A DNA stretch of 64,000 nt from Apis mellifera (GCF_003254395.2 NC_037649.1:5489032-5553031); one strand, 5' to 3'. Numbered from the stretch's first letter, positions 1-15,000 are shown. Notes: generated by a model not told the origin, from the letters alone. Made by a program: numbers and translations.

Positions 1-474
1 TCGATAGAAGTTCAAAACTGCAAACTCCGGAAGTCGAGGATCGTAGCCGTGCGAGCGGCATATCCTCCTCTGGTATAACAATTCTGATTCGACGAGTTAA
101 TGATTTCTCTTTCCTTTTTATCACGATTTTTTGAATAACGAATAAGAATATATAAGAATAATCATCTTTGTTTAATTAATTAAACAAAATAATTTTCAAT
201 TCGATATTCGAGACTGCTATTTTCAAGTCATTTTCATATCAATATCCTTTTTCCTTTTTAATAAAGACATTCTGTCAAAAAGATGCTACTTCTTCGTTTC
301 ATCCTGAGAGTAAGAAAGACGTAGAGCCATGATATATATCAGGATTGAAGCCGATGTTTAATATTTAAACGCCCTAGAACGGCGTTCTAAATATTTAGAT
401 TTCTAGCCCCTTTTTCTCAGCTTGGCAAACTGGCATTTTACCTTCAGTGTTATTTTCCCTCCTTCTCGCAACCA

Positions 475-656
475 TTTCTCTCTCCCTCTCTCCCTCTCTC
501 TCTCACGGTGCCGTTTGCGGTTCGTAATGAAATTGCTAGGTGGAGAGTCCTCTCTTCTCCACTTTTACGCGTCGACCTTTCTCTCTCTCCCTCTCTCTCT
601 CTCTTCCTCTCCTTTCTTTCCCTCCTATTCTATTTCTCTCTCTCGCTCTTTCTCGC
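475..656. repeat. CT-rich pyrimidine microsatellites
   Basis: Two imperfect (CT)n/(CCCT)n tracts at 475-504 and 577-656 are separated by about 70 bp of ordinary sequence. They account for the serine- and leucine-rich open frames that run through here. Confidence 0.8.
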
Positions 657-833
657 CCAGGTCCGTCAAGCTTGTTTATTTTTACGCCATAGTCGACGGC
701 TGAGAACCCGGCTTAATGTCGTTCCTCTTTTGTCCTTTTAGAATCTGGCGAAAGTAGCGTTGCCCACGGTAATATCCTTTCGCAAAAACCGTGTTTTTCG
801 GCGCGCCCCTCTAATTTGCATCGTCGAGGAGCC

Positions 834-873
834 GCTAAACTCACCGTTTAGCCTTCCGCAAGGCCGCGCGGCC
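834..873. other. Pair of short dyads in a GC-rich island
   Basis: GCTAAAC at 834-840 and GTTTAGC at 846-852 form a perfect 7-bp stem with a 5-nt loop. Ten bases later GGCCGCGCGGCC at 862-873 is a perfect 12-bp palindrome. Both lie inside a short GC-rich patch in AT-rich DNA. Such a patch could be a regulatory element, but no factor is identified. Confidence 0.3.
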
Positions 874-3800
874 TCGCGGCTCTTTGAAGTGTCCGCTGTG
901 AACGTTCGAAATGACGAAAGTTAATAGGGGTTGAGCGGGTTCCGTACGACTCACTTGAGAACTCCACTTTGTTTAAGAATTTGGAAAATTTTTCGTTCTC
1001 TCTCTCTCTCTATGTACGAATTTTCCAAATCGTTCGATATTTAAGTCGTGTTCGTTTCTTTGGATCCGTTTCGAAACAACGAGAGAAATTGAGAACTCGA
1101 TTCGACATCGATTTTCGTACAAGTTTTGAAAATACTTTTTTCTTCTTCCTTCGAATTGTGTCCTTGGATTCTTGGAATCCTTGTACTTCTTTTTTTCTTT
1201 TCCATCGCGAGGGATGAAAGGAGACATTGGAAATTCACGACTCGATTTAAATTCAACGAGTATAGTTTCGTTCTCGCACACGTTCTAGGATTTTCGGCCG
1301 TAATTTCTTCCGATCAAATTGTAATTCTGCCCTCGTTTAAAAATCTTCCTTTCTTTCGAAATATGTAAGAAAATTGATCATATAAGATCCTTATCATTTT
1401 CTTTGTCCTTGGAAAAATAAATTAGATCCCGTTCTCGGAGAGAGGTTTCCGACTTTATTTAAAAAAGCACGAAATGGAATTTAACTACGCTACACGTTTC
1501 ACTGAAAATACATTATATCGTTAAATTAAAAGTTTTTATTTTAAAATATCGAGATAAAATATCGAATATCTTCTTATCCATTTTGAAAATGGATTAGAAT
1601 TTATTTCAATCAAAGAAAGATAATCAATTGGAAATAATCACGGAGGAAAAGAACGGTTAACGATTTAAAATTCTCGAACAGGGATCGTGAGATGAAAAAG
1701 AGGAGAAAAGCGGAAGAAAAGCCCTCTTCTGGAGCTTGTATATTTCGCGGAGATTATCGTGCATAGATTAGGGGGACGATTACATTGTTCCGAAATGGCG
1801 CCTCGCAGACCGGGTCGCCGACATCGTTCGTTCGCCCTCCGGGGGGAATTCCATTCGCGAAATACGCGCTACAGCGAATATTCTCGCTCTGTTCCGTGAA
1901 ACTTATCGCGTGTACCGAGGCGAAATAATCCTGGCCGACGAATGTTATTTTGAATATACCGTGGACAAACCGTGGAGAGTATATTATTTGGTCAATATCT
2001 CGTTGTTTATTAATTTATCATAATTTTGCATCATCGTCGTTCAGTCGCTCGAGATCGAACGATCGTTTCAAAAGTTAAATCCGATCTTTCTTCCTTTTCC
2101 CTTCTCTTCTCTTCTCTTCTCTCTCTTTTTTTTTTAATAATAATCAGAAGATGGTTTTCGAGTTTTATTTTCGGATCCCCTCCCAGTTATAAATTAAATT
2201 ACACGAAAATTATTATCGTTAAACAAAGTGCATATTTATGATTTATTTGCAAATTGAAACTTGTAAATTACAAATTGACTCGGCGCAGTCGGTTTAATAT
2301 AAATGTAATTTTAATGCATATTTCGTCGTCGTTAAAATTGAAGAGAGATGTGCATTGAAAGAAAAAAAGATTTACAATTACAAAAAAAAAAAAAAAAAAA
2401 GAAAAACCCATAAAATTTGCGATTAAACCAAACAAGTGAATAGAATCTTCGTTACACGGTCGATCATTGATTCGAGTGGCTGGTGTCGCGCACGTGCAAC
2501 GATATTAACATTACAATTTCCGCAGGGGAGGGGAGAGGGGGGGGGGGATCGGTGGTGTTGATACCCATTATTGAAACGAGTTACAAGAAACGAATAAACC
2601 CCCTCGAGCAACGCCGCGCCGCGGTGTTTGCCTCGCGTAATTACAAGCCGGTCCTGAAATATGCAAATTCAACGACTATCGTTATCGTCGCCGTGTATAC
2701 GCCGCGCGCATCAAGGAAGAGAGTTACAGAACACGCTTGCACAACATTTTACATACGCAGAAATCGAGGAGGAGGAGGGGGGGGGGAGAGGAGTGGAAAC
2801 GCAGTTGAATTCGAAACGCTATTTAATATTTAACAGCCCATTATGAATCAATCGGTTAGTAGCAGGGATCTGCTGTTGCTTGTAATCCCGTATTCTATCC
2901 GCCACAGATGTAAACCGTGATACGCACGTTGATTAGAGGCGATTACGTCGTCTCCCTTCCCGAGGCGGTACTACTTCGAATTTCTATCGGCATTCCTTCG
3001 CGGCATTCCTCCCGTTCCCTCCCGTTCAGAAACGCGAGAAATCGTGCCCCTCGACGAAATACCGAAACACACACCCCTTCCACCCTCTCTTCTCGATCAA
3101 GTTATCATTAAATCGATTCGATTGGAGATAAAATAATCACTCGATTATTTCCATCTCTCGATTCGTTGAATTTGCATCGAGTAAATCAATGTTCGAGAAA
3201 AAGATAAGATAGTATCGTTACTTGTTTCTTTTTTCCCGGACATGTTGAACGAATGAAATCTTCTCGAATGATTTCCATAATAAACAATTCCAATTCCAGA
3301 AGATTTTTTGGATTGTCCATCGTCGGTTTGGCAAATTATATTCCAAAATCGTGTCAATCCGTTGGAAAACGTTTAAAACGCCGCGATATCCGCCTGTTTC
3401 CGGAACACGATTCGGACTCGGATTCGAGCGGGTCACCGAATTATCCTCTCCGCTGGGGCGGGTGGGGAAGGGGTGGTAATTCCGATCGATATTCACCGAG
3501 GACGAGACACGTCGACCGCGAATAACGAGTTTATCGGGGCGCAGACCCAGATTCCTGGTAAACCTGTCCGTGGGAAAATCCAGGTCGATCGAGAAAGCGA
3601 ATTCCGAATGCGAAACGCAGAATTCGCCTCGCGGCACTCTCGGCACAACGTGCCCCGTTCCCTGAATTATCGCCTCGTGTCGCCCCATAAAGGTCGGCAC
3701 GAAAGACGTGGCTGTACATCTGGTTGACTCGAATATTTTTTTTTTTTTTTTTTTTTGGAATAATAATTTATCATCATTGAACGAGAATGTTATATTGTTA

Positions 3801-6800
3801 GATGATAAGATCCCTTTAAAGCAGGGATAATTTTTTCAATTCGAGAAATTGGAGGGGGACGATGATCGGCTTAGCGAAAAATTGAGACTCGAACGTGATC
3901 AATCGTGGCTCGGCCTGGGATGCCTTTTCACGATTGATCGAGCACACGTGGATAGGGTAACATGTAATCGGACATTTCTGCGTCGTGTGTACGACTTAAT
4001 TATCGTTCATCGCCGTGCCATCCTTTATGCATCGATCCGTTTTCCCTTTTACGGTGCTGGTTGGATGATGGCTACCTCTTCTTTGGAACGTTTATCCGTT
4101 TGATTTTCTTCTTTATTCGAAAATATTCGAAATATTGATCGACAATAGTATGACCAATATTGCTCTCCCAATTTCGTACTAAAAGAAACGTTTCAAAGGA
4201 GTTAATTAAAGGAATGGATCAGTTAACTCGAAAGACGTGAGATTATAAGAATATGGAAAAATGATTTGTCCACCTGTTAATCGTGCTATCTATTACAACC
4301 GTGTATTCCACGATATTTTAATGATATTTCGGAGGTATTTCAACTACGTTTCGACTGTATCTCGAGGATCGCACACGCGCCACCGGATACCGCATTTCAC
4401 ATAGAAAAGGAGCACGCGTCGGGTATGGATTTACGGACAGTTTGGTATGCTTGGTATTATGCTGTGTTCCGTTTCGGCCTCGTCCTCCTCCCCGCGCATT
4501 TGCATATGCGAGTGTTGGTTTCGATGGATCTGCTATGGTAAAGCAAAACGGTAAAGGGTGTATCGACGATATTCTGTCTGCAGGGACGTTGAATTAATCG
4601 ATGCGGATTATAATTATTAAATGATTTTTCGAATAGATTGTACAAATGTTCTCGATGTCGTGTTAAGGATCGAAGATTGATTCGTCTGTGTTGTCGAAAC
4701 AAAAATATTAATATATCAAATGTTTTAATTAGTTAAAAATATTTGTATTGATTTTATAAATCTTTGTCCATTCGAATATTTTATCAAATTTGAAGGACAC
4801 GTAGGAATAATATCATTGTGATGTTCGAAGTGACGAATCGAATCTTTATATTCATTCTAAATAATTCATGTCTATAATAAAAGTATCCACAGGTTAATTA
4901 TCGTAATTGTTACAATAAGATAATTTATTAAATACTCAAAATAGATTTTTCCAACATATTGAATCATTCAATTGCTCCTTTATTTGCTCTCGTACAATCC
5001 GATTGGTGACTTTCCTTCGTCAAAATTTTCTTACCTGAGTCACCTTTATACTCGGCTAAGGAAGTAACACAATTTGTGGATAGTACAACGTCGGTCGTCG
5101 CACGAATTAGTCGCCCTTTGTCGCTACAGGCACTCGCCGTGTGTTTCCGTGAAATTTCTGTGAAACTTAAAGTTCGTGGACGGAAAGTTTTAAACGTGTT
5201 TCTCCGTGTTTTAAACCGTTTTAAATCCTTTGTGACGCGTGTGATCGTCATATGTTATTCCGTTGAGGATAAATAATGGCGCCTAGTGTGATCGTTTCTT
5301 TAAAAGGCGAAATATTCGAAGTAAGTTGGAGATTTTAATATCAGCTAAAAATTTTTTCTCGATAAATATTATATACAATGTCAAATAAATCAAATCTGTG
5401 CCGTTTCTAACAATTGCAAAAATGATTCCTGAGATTTAAAATTGAATGATATCACATATATTGTTCATTCACTCGGGTTTCTCTTCTCAAATTATTAATA
5501 CGATTGAAAGAAGTAGTTTTTCAGTTTTCGAAAAATTACAAGAAACAAGAAATTTTGAACGAAATTCGTTTTCTCGTTTAAGATACATATTTTAGAGTTG
5601 AAGAATTGGTAAAATTTGCTGTTGCTCAAATATTTTCCCTTTATTTTTCAACGTCTACCTGTTGAAAGATATCGTAGCGTGTAATTTCATTAACGGGGGA
5701 GGGGGAGAAACCTCAATCGTGGCGTTGTGAATTTGCACAATTATTTCCAATTTCATTTCTCCGTTCGAACCGTTACGAATAACACGTGCAATTAGACCGA
5801 TGCGTTTGTCATTTTCCTTTCATCCTTTCATCTCTCTCTCTTTTTTTCCCTACCCCCATTTCCGATTCCGTATGCGCGAATGTCGCGTGTCGAAAATAAC
5901 GAGGAATTTTTCACAGAACAGATGAAACCGAATTGAAAAGGTCGGTGGCTTGGCCGCGTTTTAGCGCAAATTGCGACGCAATTGCATTCGTTAATTTCAA
6001 CGATTCCCCCCTGTTTTAACGCGTCCAAATTCTACATCGGTATTAATTAAAACGGATATTTTTAATTCTGGTTGCTTGTTTCTGACAGAAGCCTTCACCA
6101 CTGCTACTACTACGTTTTCGATCCTTTTGTTTGCCCATTTATGTACACATCTTTTTTTTTCTCTCTCTCTCTCATATCTATATTTGAAATTAAAATATAT
6201 ATTTTCGTGCTTTTTCATATTATATATATATATATTTACTTTCGTGAGAACGAGAGTGTAAGTTTTTAAAATATTGAAGAAATAAATTATCTCCAATATT
6301 GAATGATTTAAGGATAATTGTAAGAAAATGGTTAAATGATCTTTTGTTGAAAGAAAATATTATTTTTCAAGCGTTAACGTTGAACAAATGAAAGCTAATA
6401 TTGTTTATTTATATTACACGATGAGTAAGAATATTGCAAGAAATTTTATCTAATATTTATCTTTTTTTCTTAAGTCATTCTATTCGTGCGTCCGTTCAAT
6501 CCACATCGGGATTTTAAATCGTAAAGCCCAAAGATACAAGCGATAGATTTTGTCTACCTGCAAACAAAAGAAGGGACCATTTACAATACGGTGTTTAACT
6601 CGAATATAACTAATCTGAAAAATTTAAAATCTCTTTCTCGTTCGAGCAATTTTAAAAATGAGGGATCCGAATTCTCATTTTACTTTCTCTTACTCATCGC
6701 AAAAAAAAAAGAAAAGGAAATTAACTCTGATACACATTCGTTTTTAATCTTTTAAACTTCACGCAACTTAATGTACAAAAATAATTGTTTATCTATCACG

Positions 6801-7100
6801 ATAGATTAATTTCTCTTTTTTAGAAAATATTTTAATTACGCCAATTTATTTTTCATTCTCAGAATTCCAAAAGCTTAAATTCTTCCCTGTTACGATTGCG
6901 AGAAAAAGAGAAAACTTCCAACATTTCATCACCGCAGAGCGAAGCACGATCCCGATATCCAGAAATCGATATATCACCGGCATTTAACCTCGTGGATCGC
7001 GTTACTAATAATCCTTTTCAAGAACGAATGCGCAAGCCGCGTGACACGCAGGATGTGCCGCCTCCCCTCCCCCAAATTAACAAGATCATCCCTCGGCCGG

Positions 7101-10100
7101 CCATAAATCCGTGAACAGAGCAGCCACGTTCCACGGCTGGTGGATCGAAGCGGATCGTGCGTCCTCCCCTCCCCTCCCCTCCCCCATGCGCTGCTGCACG
7201 CTTTCGAAGCTCTAAGTAATTACGTTAGCCGGCGAATTAATTAACCGGCAGGCGACGGTTATCGATGCCGGCTGGAAAGGCGGCGGCGGCGGTGGCGGAC
7301 AGCCGAGAATATCGATCTCGAATCAGGTTCATCGGGGAGGGGGGAGGGGACACGCGTCTTCGATAAACACGAAGGATTATCGATCCTGGATTATCGATTC
7401 ATCCGTCCATCCGTCCGTCCGGCCCCCTATCCTTCCTATCCGCCTAATTATCGATGGTAATTGTGTCCTTGCGACGATGATCGACGCTTTTCGATCCATA
7501 CGCCGGATAAGCAGTCGTGTTAATGTTAATGCGCCGTTAGCCGTTGAGAATGATTCGACGCGAGATGCTGTGGATGCTGTTTTTCTTTCTTTTTCTTTCT
7601 TTGGGATGATCGAGGATGAACGCGTCTTTCTTTCTTTTTTTTTTTTTTTTTTAATTGCTGACAGTGAAAATTTTGTATAGAAAGAATGTAAGTCGAATGA
7701 TTTCTTTCAATCGAAATTTCGAATTAAGAAACTATTACACGAGTTTTCTCGATTCAAGTAGTTTTTTAACGATAAATAAGTTGGGATAATGCGTTGTTAC
7801 AAGAATCGGAGAGTGATGTAAGAGAAATTTGGAGAAGTTTGAGGGGTTTGTTTGCGAATTGGAGGGGAGGGGATCTTACAGAATTGCCAGGTAGCCGTTT
7901 ACGAGGTAATTATGCTCGAAAATCAGTTCCTCCTGCGCAAACAGAGCGTGGAAGATTATTTCTTGGCGCGGAGAGGGGAAGGTGGATCGATCGGAATCCA
8001 TAGTTGAGCCGTGTACAGCTGTTGCGCTTCAACGGTATAACTAATTCCCTCCTCTTAACTTCATCCCTCTTCCGGTTAATTAAGGCTCGATCGAATCGTC
8101 ATTCAAGAGATAAAAGTCATTCTAATTTTTTTTTTTCCTTCGAACGATTTTAATCGCATTTTCATCAATCGAATCCGTTTATTATTTAAAAATATCCAAT
8201 GTAACAATTTTTCAATTGCGTGGAATTCTTTATTTTACGATTCCTTTCTTCGATCGATGTGATTGAAATTAAAAAAGCCATCTCGAGTATTTTTCAAGTA
8301 AAATTTAAAAAAGTAGAAAACTTATATCAAATTGAACGATAAATACGATTCTTCCATATTCCTTTCGATCTTTCTATCTCAATTCTTTATATCAAGAAAT
8401 AAAAAAGAATTCCTCGAATAGATGGAATATCTTTCGTGGAAAGTTTTCCTTTCTTTTCTTTTTCCAATCCCCATTCCAATCGATTAAATTTGGACCGTGG
8501 ATTGAAAATCCGGCTGAAATTTAGAGATACCCTGAATAATTTCAATCCGGAACTATCTGCCCTTCTTAATTAGATCCAGTCGGATAGTTTAATTGTTAGA
8601 TACTAGCCGGAAACGTTAGAGGAATCTCTATTTACGATACTTTCGTGCCACCTGTTACCAGCTGTGAAATCTCTCGTGTAATCGCAACAGGAAGTTGCCG
8701 TATTTCTAGTGTCTCCGATTAAGAACTATCGCGCAACAACAACCTCTGCAATTTTCCATTCGCAATTTAAACATTCGTGTATATATATATTTGCATCGAA
8801 ATATCTTGGGAATTAAACGAAAATTCTATACGCAATTCCTCTTTTCCTCCCTTATCACACTCTCTACAATAATATCTCTCGTTTCTGGCACGAATCACGA
8901 GCAAAAATCGTGGGAACAAAAGCAAGAGATCTATCGAGCCGATAAACGGGTGGCCAAAAATCTCGATCCCGAGTTTTCCCAATAGTTTTCACGAAGAAGA
9001 TGAACTTGGCTGGATATGATACCGTGAATGGCAAGAAGTAATACGAATGCAATTCCCTTCGAGGGAAAGATCTCCTCTCGGTCTTATCTCGAAGAACGAA
9101 GGAAGGGGAGAAGATCGATGCACCGTCTCCTCTCTATACTTTCCTTCCGCAAACGGGTCATCCTTATTTCCCTGCCTCGAAGGAGGAAACAGAGGAGGAG
9201 GGAGGGAGGACCTTTTGCTTTTGCAAGCAGCCGGATTCAGCGTTACGCCCTGGGAACGGCCGCGCGTTCTCGAGATCGGATAGATAAGGAGTGTGCCACT
9301 CGTCGAACAGTCGATAGATCAGAGAATCTGGGAAAAACCTTCGCCATCCTCTCTCTCGATTTCATTCACAAAGTCGGATCCTCGAAATCTTCCGTTTGTT
9401 ACGCTACAGGAAAACTCTCCTTACACGGTGGTATTCGGATTATGGAAATGAGATCCATGGTTTCGAGCGTAGATCGGGCAGCGCGAATGGAAATTGGCTC
9501 GCGAGTAGAATTTGAAATTTTTATTAGTATTTTGCGGAAAGTTTCTCGAGCGTCTGGAATCTTCCCCCTCGGATGGAAAACTTGGGAGGACGATGTTTGG
9601 ATGGAGATGCAGATCGTTTGCGGATGTAGACAGTGGTCAACCGTTGGATGGGATTAGAGTAAACTACCATTTTTCCGAGTATTTCTCGAAACTTTCCTTT
9701 CGAAATCGAAATTGCATTTGGTTATCCGTGAGAAGGGCTAGTAAAGATTCGAAATTTCTTTAAGTATATTTCGCGAATTTTTCTAGATAGATTCTTATTT
9801 GAAATTCGGAGATAAAACTCGTAAAAAATTCTTGTTTAATCGATAAAGTTGAATTTGCAAAGTTGAAAAGCTAGTTTATGACTCGTCGACGACGAAACAG
9901 GATATTTTATCCGATCCACCGATCCTCCCCTGTTTGTTTCGAACAGTTTGCTGAAACTGGAAGCATCGTAAATTCAACTCCGTTGAAAGCAGTCGCGATC
10001 AGTCAACCATTTCGAACGATCTTCCACTTTAAGGACACCGAGCGAACTCGGTCATGGTTGTAACTAGAAATTCCGCGGTGAACTGTCAGATTGTATCGGG

Positions 10101-12000
10101 CTGATAATAGCGGATAAAATCGATCAAACGGAATAGCATTTTCAATCGTATTTGTTGTCCCGATCGAAGTTTCAAAGAGATTCCGATAATCGATGAATTC
10201 ACCGCTGAGCCGAGCCTTCCAAGACGAATAATTCATCCACGTTCCCAAACCACGTTCCTATCCACCCATCTCTAAACCCATTGTCACAGGTATCGATGTA
10301 CCTTGGATACATTCGTTTGCCGACAAACAGTCGTGAAAATTTTTTCTCGCTCTCCGTCACTTCGAAACGGGAACACGCGCTATCAAAATCCTTCTCTAGG
10401 AGGAATTTTACTCAATTTGCAAATATTAAAGAAATTTCTTACTAATTATATTCCTATTTTTATTTATCTATTTATTTTCAGTACGTATGAGATATAAAGA
10501 CAGAATTTTTCCTTTCGGAAGCGAAAATTAAAATTGAAATAAAACTTTATCACCTTAAAATTCCTTTAAAAGTCTCTCGAGATAAGTCGAATCCCTAAAA
10601 TTCCTTCACGAGGGAAAGAGAGGAGGAGGGGCGGAGGAAAAGAGTGGGGAGGAAATATTCTGTCACTTATCTGCACGATCGACTCCGCAAACAGTTTCGC
10701 AGCGGAGAAGAACCCGTTCGTGTTTCCACGTACGCGTACGTTTCGAGAAATGTAAGCTTTTCTCGAAAGGAAAACGGTTCCAAAAGGGATGAAAATATCC
10801 ATAGTTTGAGGGGGGGGAGAAAGAGAGGGATGAAATAAAGTCGTATACCGTCATCGCAGTATTTTTCTCCGGTGGTTCGCGAGCTTACACATCCGGCGTC
10901 TTGGCACCGGCAATATCTCGTCTAACCCTCCTCTCTCCCTGTCTGTCTCTCTTCCCTCTGCCCCCTCCCCCACTTCCGCCTTTTCCTCTTTGTCCAAAGG
11001 ATTCCGGGGGACGCGACCCGTGCAATACGACGTTTCGAAAAACGTATTACAGTCTTATCTCGCCGTTCTGCTTGTCGAAGAGGAAAACAATGCCTCCCGG
11101 CTAAGGAATAATACGTAGGGCTACGTTTGTGCCCTCGTTTCTATGAAACCGTGATTGCTTTTCGATTAGCTCTTCGCTTTATCTCTCTATCTCGATGTAA
11201 TATATTAATTATTGTTAAACATATCGGTTTAAGATGATCACAGTGTTTTTATCAATTGAAATTAGGATAAGTTTAGATGTAGAGAGTCGAGACATTCGTG
11301 AAATTGTTAATAATATCGTAAATTTTCTAAAGGGAATTGTATTGATTGGAAATAAGGATATATTCGATGATAATATTGATTTTAATTATTCATCTATGAT
11401 CTGAAAATATTAATCTGGTTACTAAACTTCAGAGGCTATTATTAAAACCGTTTCATCTTAAATGATTCATATCTTTGAATATATTCCCCTTCCTGATTTA
11501 ATATACTTACATTTCTAGACGTCACTCACACGGAGAAAAATTATTAAATCCTCTAATAATAATATCCCCGAATATATGATATCGATAAGTTTTAAATCCA
11601 CTTATAAATAATCGATTAGGGTTCCATTACGCGAGAATTAATAGGAAATGTATAAAAAGAAATTACAAGTCAAACGAGTCGAGTTTTTGCATATCCCCTT
11701 TTCGCAATCCCTTTTTCAATTTCCAATCAGGAAAAAAGTTGCTCAATTATCCACGACAACGAGGAATCGCGATATTTTTTCCCGTCGAATGGAAAGCAGT
11801 CTCGTTACGAGCGAAAGGGAGAGCCGGCAATTTCGTCGAGAAATTTTCCTCGACAGTCGCGCGTTAAAGCCTTCCTCCTCCTCCTCCTCCTCCTCTTCCT
11901 CCTCCTCCTCTTTCTCGTCCACGTGGCCGCCTCTTTTCATTCTGCCGCCGACTTGAAAACTTTCTCGCTCGTATCCACGAATATTTCTGGATTGAAAAGC
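7101..12000. other. Non-coding DNA with scattered GC-rich islands
   Basis: No supported gene. There is a GC-rich patch near 7100-7430 with (CCCCT)n around 7162-7188 and a CCGTCCAT-type tract near 7400-7424, and a T run near 7634-7652. A 209-codon open frame (9028-9657) has no recognisable domain and is arginine-rich and low in complexity; I do not call it a gene. The rest is AT-rich with no visible structure. Confidence 0.55.
11872..11913. repeat. (TCC)n trinucleotide microsatellite
   Basis: An almost pure TCC tract of about 14 units with one interruption (TCT). It encodes poly-serine on one strand and poly-glutamate on the other, which explains the low-complexity open frames across it. Confidence 0.9.
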
Positions 12001-15000
12001 TCGATCTCGCGGTCGAGGAACGAGAAGGTTTGTCTTTTCGCGAAATGGAGATTAACGTTCTCTTAAAATTTTTAAAATATATGCATAAAGGTATTTTTCT
12101 CGTAGTTCGTTCAAGGTCTCGTCGTTTTCATTCACAGACCTTGTATCCTTTTTATTTCAGGATTATGATTAGAAGCAAGAAATAGGAAAATTTAGTATTC
12201 TTAATGCTACAAGTAATTCTTCAAGATAGATTTCGAAATAAGTAACTCCATTGCTCTTTTTTCGAAACATTGAATTACAATTTGATCAAGAATTACATAG
12301 TAAATCTCTCGTTTCGATTTCGAGATAATTTTAATCTAGATATGATAAAAACTTTGTTTAAGAAAAAGGATATTCTCTCTCAGATCTCGCTTCTTTTCCC
12401 TGGCATTAATAAATATTAATAAAAGATGGTTTCTGCATCGCGGGGCATCGCATGGATGTTCGCCGGTGCAAATCGCCTTTCCACGAACGCGAGGTCAAAC
12501 GTTGAGGCGGGACCTCCAGGGAAGAACGCAATCAGTTGCATAACGCGTTCTATGAATATTGCATAGAAGCGCGTGTCCGCCGGACCGTGGTTGTCCGATT
12601 TAATTGTAAAATATTGCGCCGACATGCTCGCCTTTCATTGATATTCTGTCAATCGATCGCTATCGTTATCATCCACCCCCTTCCCTCTTGTCCTCGCCCT
12701 TTTTTCTATTTTATTAACCGAACATCCTCGCATCCCCTTTGCGAAAAAAATCAAAAATTTTACTCTACACTAAATATAGAATAAAAGCGGCGATCTTGAG
12801 AATCTTAATAATTCTTTCCATGGAATTTCACGTTATTTTAACTAACAAATGGTAATCCTTTGTGTCTCATCTTCATTTTGGAAGACTCGAATCTTCTAAC
12901 TTTCTCCACGCTTTATTCTAATTTAATTAATTTAAAAATTGTCGCATAAGAAGAAAATAATATTTATTTCGTAATAACGTTTCTCCTCCTTCATTTCGCT
13001 ATCCGATTGAATGAATCAAGTTCCGCTAAAAACATGAAAGAAAAAAAAGAAAAGGAAGAAAAAGGATGGAACGAGTTTGGCGACAACTCGAGCCCCCGGT
13101 TCGGTCGATTGGCCGAGGCTTGGAGGAAATTCTTTTGAAAGACGATCGGAATCCGAAAGAATGGAAAACGGCGGTGCACCGGGAGGGGAATCGAGCGCGA
13201 CGCGCTGTTCAACCGTGAAATGAGAACGTGCCGGAGTGTCCGCGAGGGAAGAACCACGGGAGGAGGAGCGGCGAGGAGGAGCTTTGAAAGCACAGAGCGG
13301 TTACAATGCGGGGCAAGGTCGTAAGGCTGCCGTGTCGAAGCCGCCGCCCTTCCGCGGATCCTCCGCGAGGAGAGATCCACTCCTTTTTCCGGCTCGCGGC
13401 GGAAATTACGTTTCGACATTCGGTTGAAAAAAAGGAAGAGGAGGGATGAAGTCTGCACGATTTCGAAAGCTTCTGTCAGATGGAATATTGAATCGTCGAT
13501 CGAGATTATCCCTATCCGAGATTATACTCGCTCGTTTATTCGCGTTATATCGTCTTCGTATTCTCATAAATCGAGGATAAATAAACCATCCGAAGGATGA
13601 TTAAACGAATATTTGAAATTCGGGTGCGTGAAACGAACGAATAACGGAGTGGAGGGAGGGGAAGGGTGACGAAACGCGCGAAAACAAAAGAGGAAGGACG
13701 GGAGAAAACGGGCGTAGCTCGTTCGTTTGCCACTAAGGAGGGGAAGGGAGAGGGAGAGCGGAGGAGGGAACTGCATCGGGACTACCGAATGCAATATGAT
13801 TCCCACCTCGACTCCGCGCCTCATGGAATATGCATGACATGCTAATGCGACTTGTACCTAATCTAATTATACAGTTCCACGCGAGCCGCCACCAACCCCC
13901 TTTGACCTGCTACTACTATCGTTTCTTCGGGCGTCGTACGCACACGTGCGTCTTGCGCAACCTCCCGTCATTCCTTCGACTCGACCGAGCTTTTCAACCC
14001 GCCATTTCCGCCGGCCTGAACAAATAATCGGGAATAGGGAAATGATTCGAGAGAGAGATTGATATCTTGGCGATGACAAGTTCTTCGATACGTTTCTCTT
14101 CGTTGCGAATGATTATTTATTGTCGTTACGTAAAACGGTAAATTTGTAAATTGAAATTTACTTGTGTGAGAGAGTATGGTTTGACAAATGTTCGTTTATT
14201 TCGTTATATTAAGACTGGTTTCTCTTCTCAAGTTTATTTTGTTAATTTGTAAAAAGATTTAAACCGTCTTTAATAATTTATTAATTTTTTTCATTTACGA
14301 ATTATTATCTCGACTAGAAATTCTAATCGCTTGAATACTTGTATTAAAAGATAAGTTAAGATCCTCGTCTCTCGCGTGCGGTGACCTCGAAAATCGAGAC
14401 GTTAGTTTCACCGTTAGTCAGTTTCTCTTGATCGACGGGCGAGCTTTCAACGATCCGTCAAGGTTAGCCGGATGAAAGGTCACCGATCTTCGAGTTCGGA
14501 ATATTCAACCGCCTGTTGCGAACGAAACGGGAACGAGCGTGTTACAGGGAACGAAAGGGGGATGAATCGATGCGAATTCGGCCGAGTTGCGCGTTAATTG
14601 CTCCCTAGTTAAACACGGTGATTATTGGTAAACGGTTTGCACCAACAACAGTTGCGATATGGCGGCCATACGGCCCTCGCGGCATATTTTCCACCGAGAG
14701 AGAAGGATTTTTTAGGCGAAAAAGTCGGATAATTTAAGCGGAGATCGCATTTAAATCAAGTATCGATCCCTTTCGCAAAATTAATCCTTTGTAATTGTTT
14801 ATCTTCGCGTCGTAATTTTTTTTATAATCCCTATTTATTATTCAAATAGTATGTTTCTCCAATTATGAAATTATGAAATTTATTAAGACACGATTCTATT
14901 TTTTTTATGATTCTTCCATCTTCAATTAATCAAATCGATTTTAAGAATCTGTTATAAATAATCGCGTCATTTTCCATCAAAGTCTCGAAACACGTAGATT

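Larger units (their letters stand above)
1..7100. other. Non-coding AT-rich DNA with simple repeats
   Basis: No exon-like open frame is visible here. The short open frames are low-complexity or overlap on both strands with no domain. The stretch holds pyrimidine tracts near 475-504 and 577-656, an A run at 2383-2400, G runs near 2530-2546 and 2775-2786, a T run near 3738-3757 and a TA tract at 6219-6236. A GC-rich island lies near 775-905. It is either intergenic or part of a long 5' intron of the downstream gene; the sequence does not decide. Confidence 0.6.

Noticed and set aside
422..741. Open frames rich in Ser, Leu and Phe
   Set aside because: Produced by CT microsatellites.
3218..3700. 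160-codon open frame on the minus strand
   Set aside because: No domain, no exon-like composition, and overlapping open frames on the other strand.
12991..13458. 155-codon open frame on the minus strand
   Set aside because: Composition follows the local GC-rich patch; no domain or splice support.
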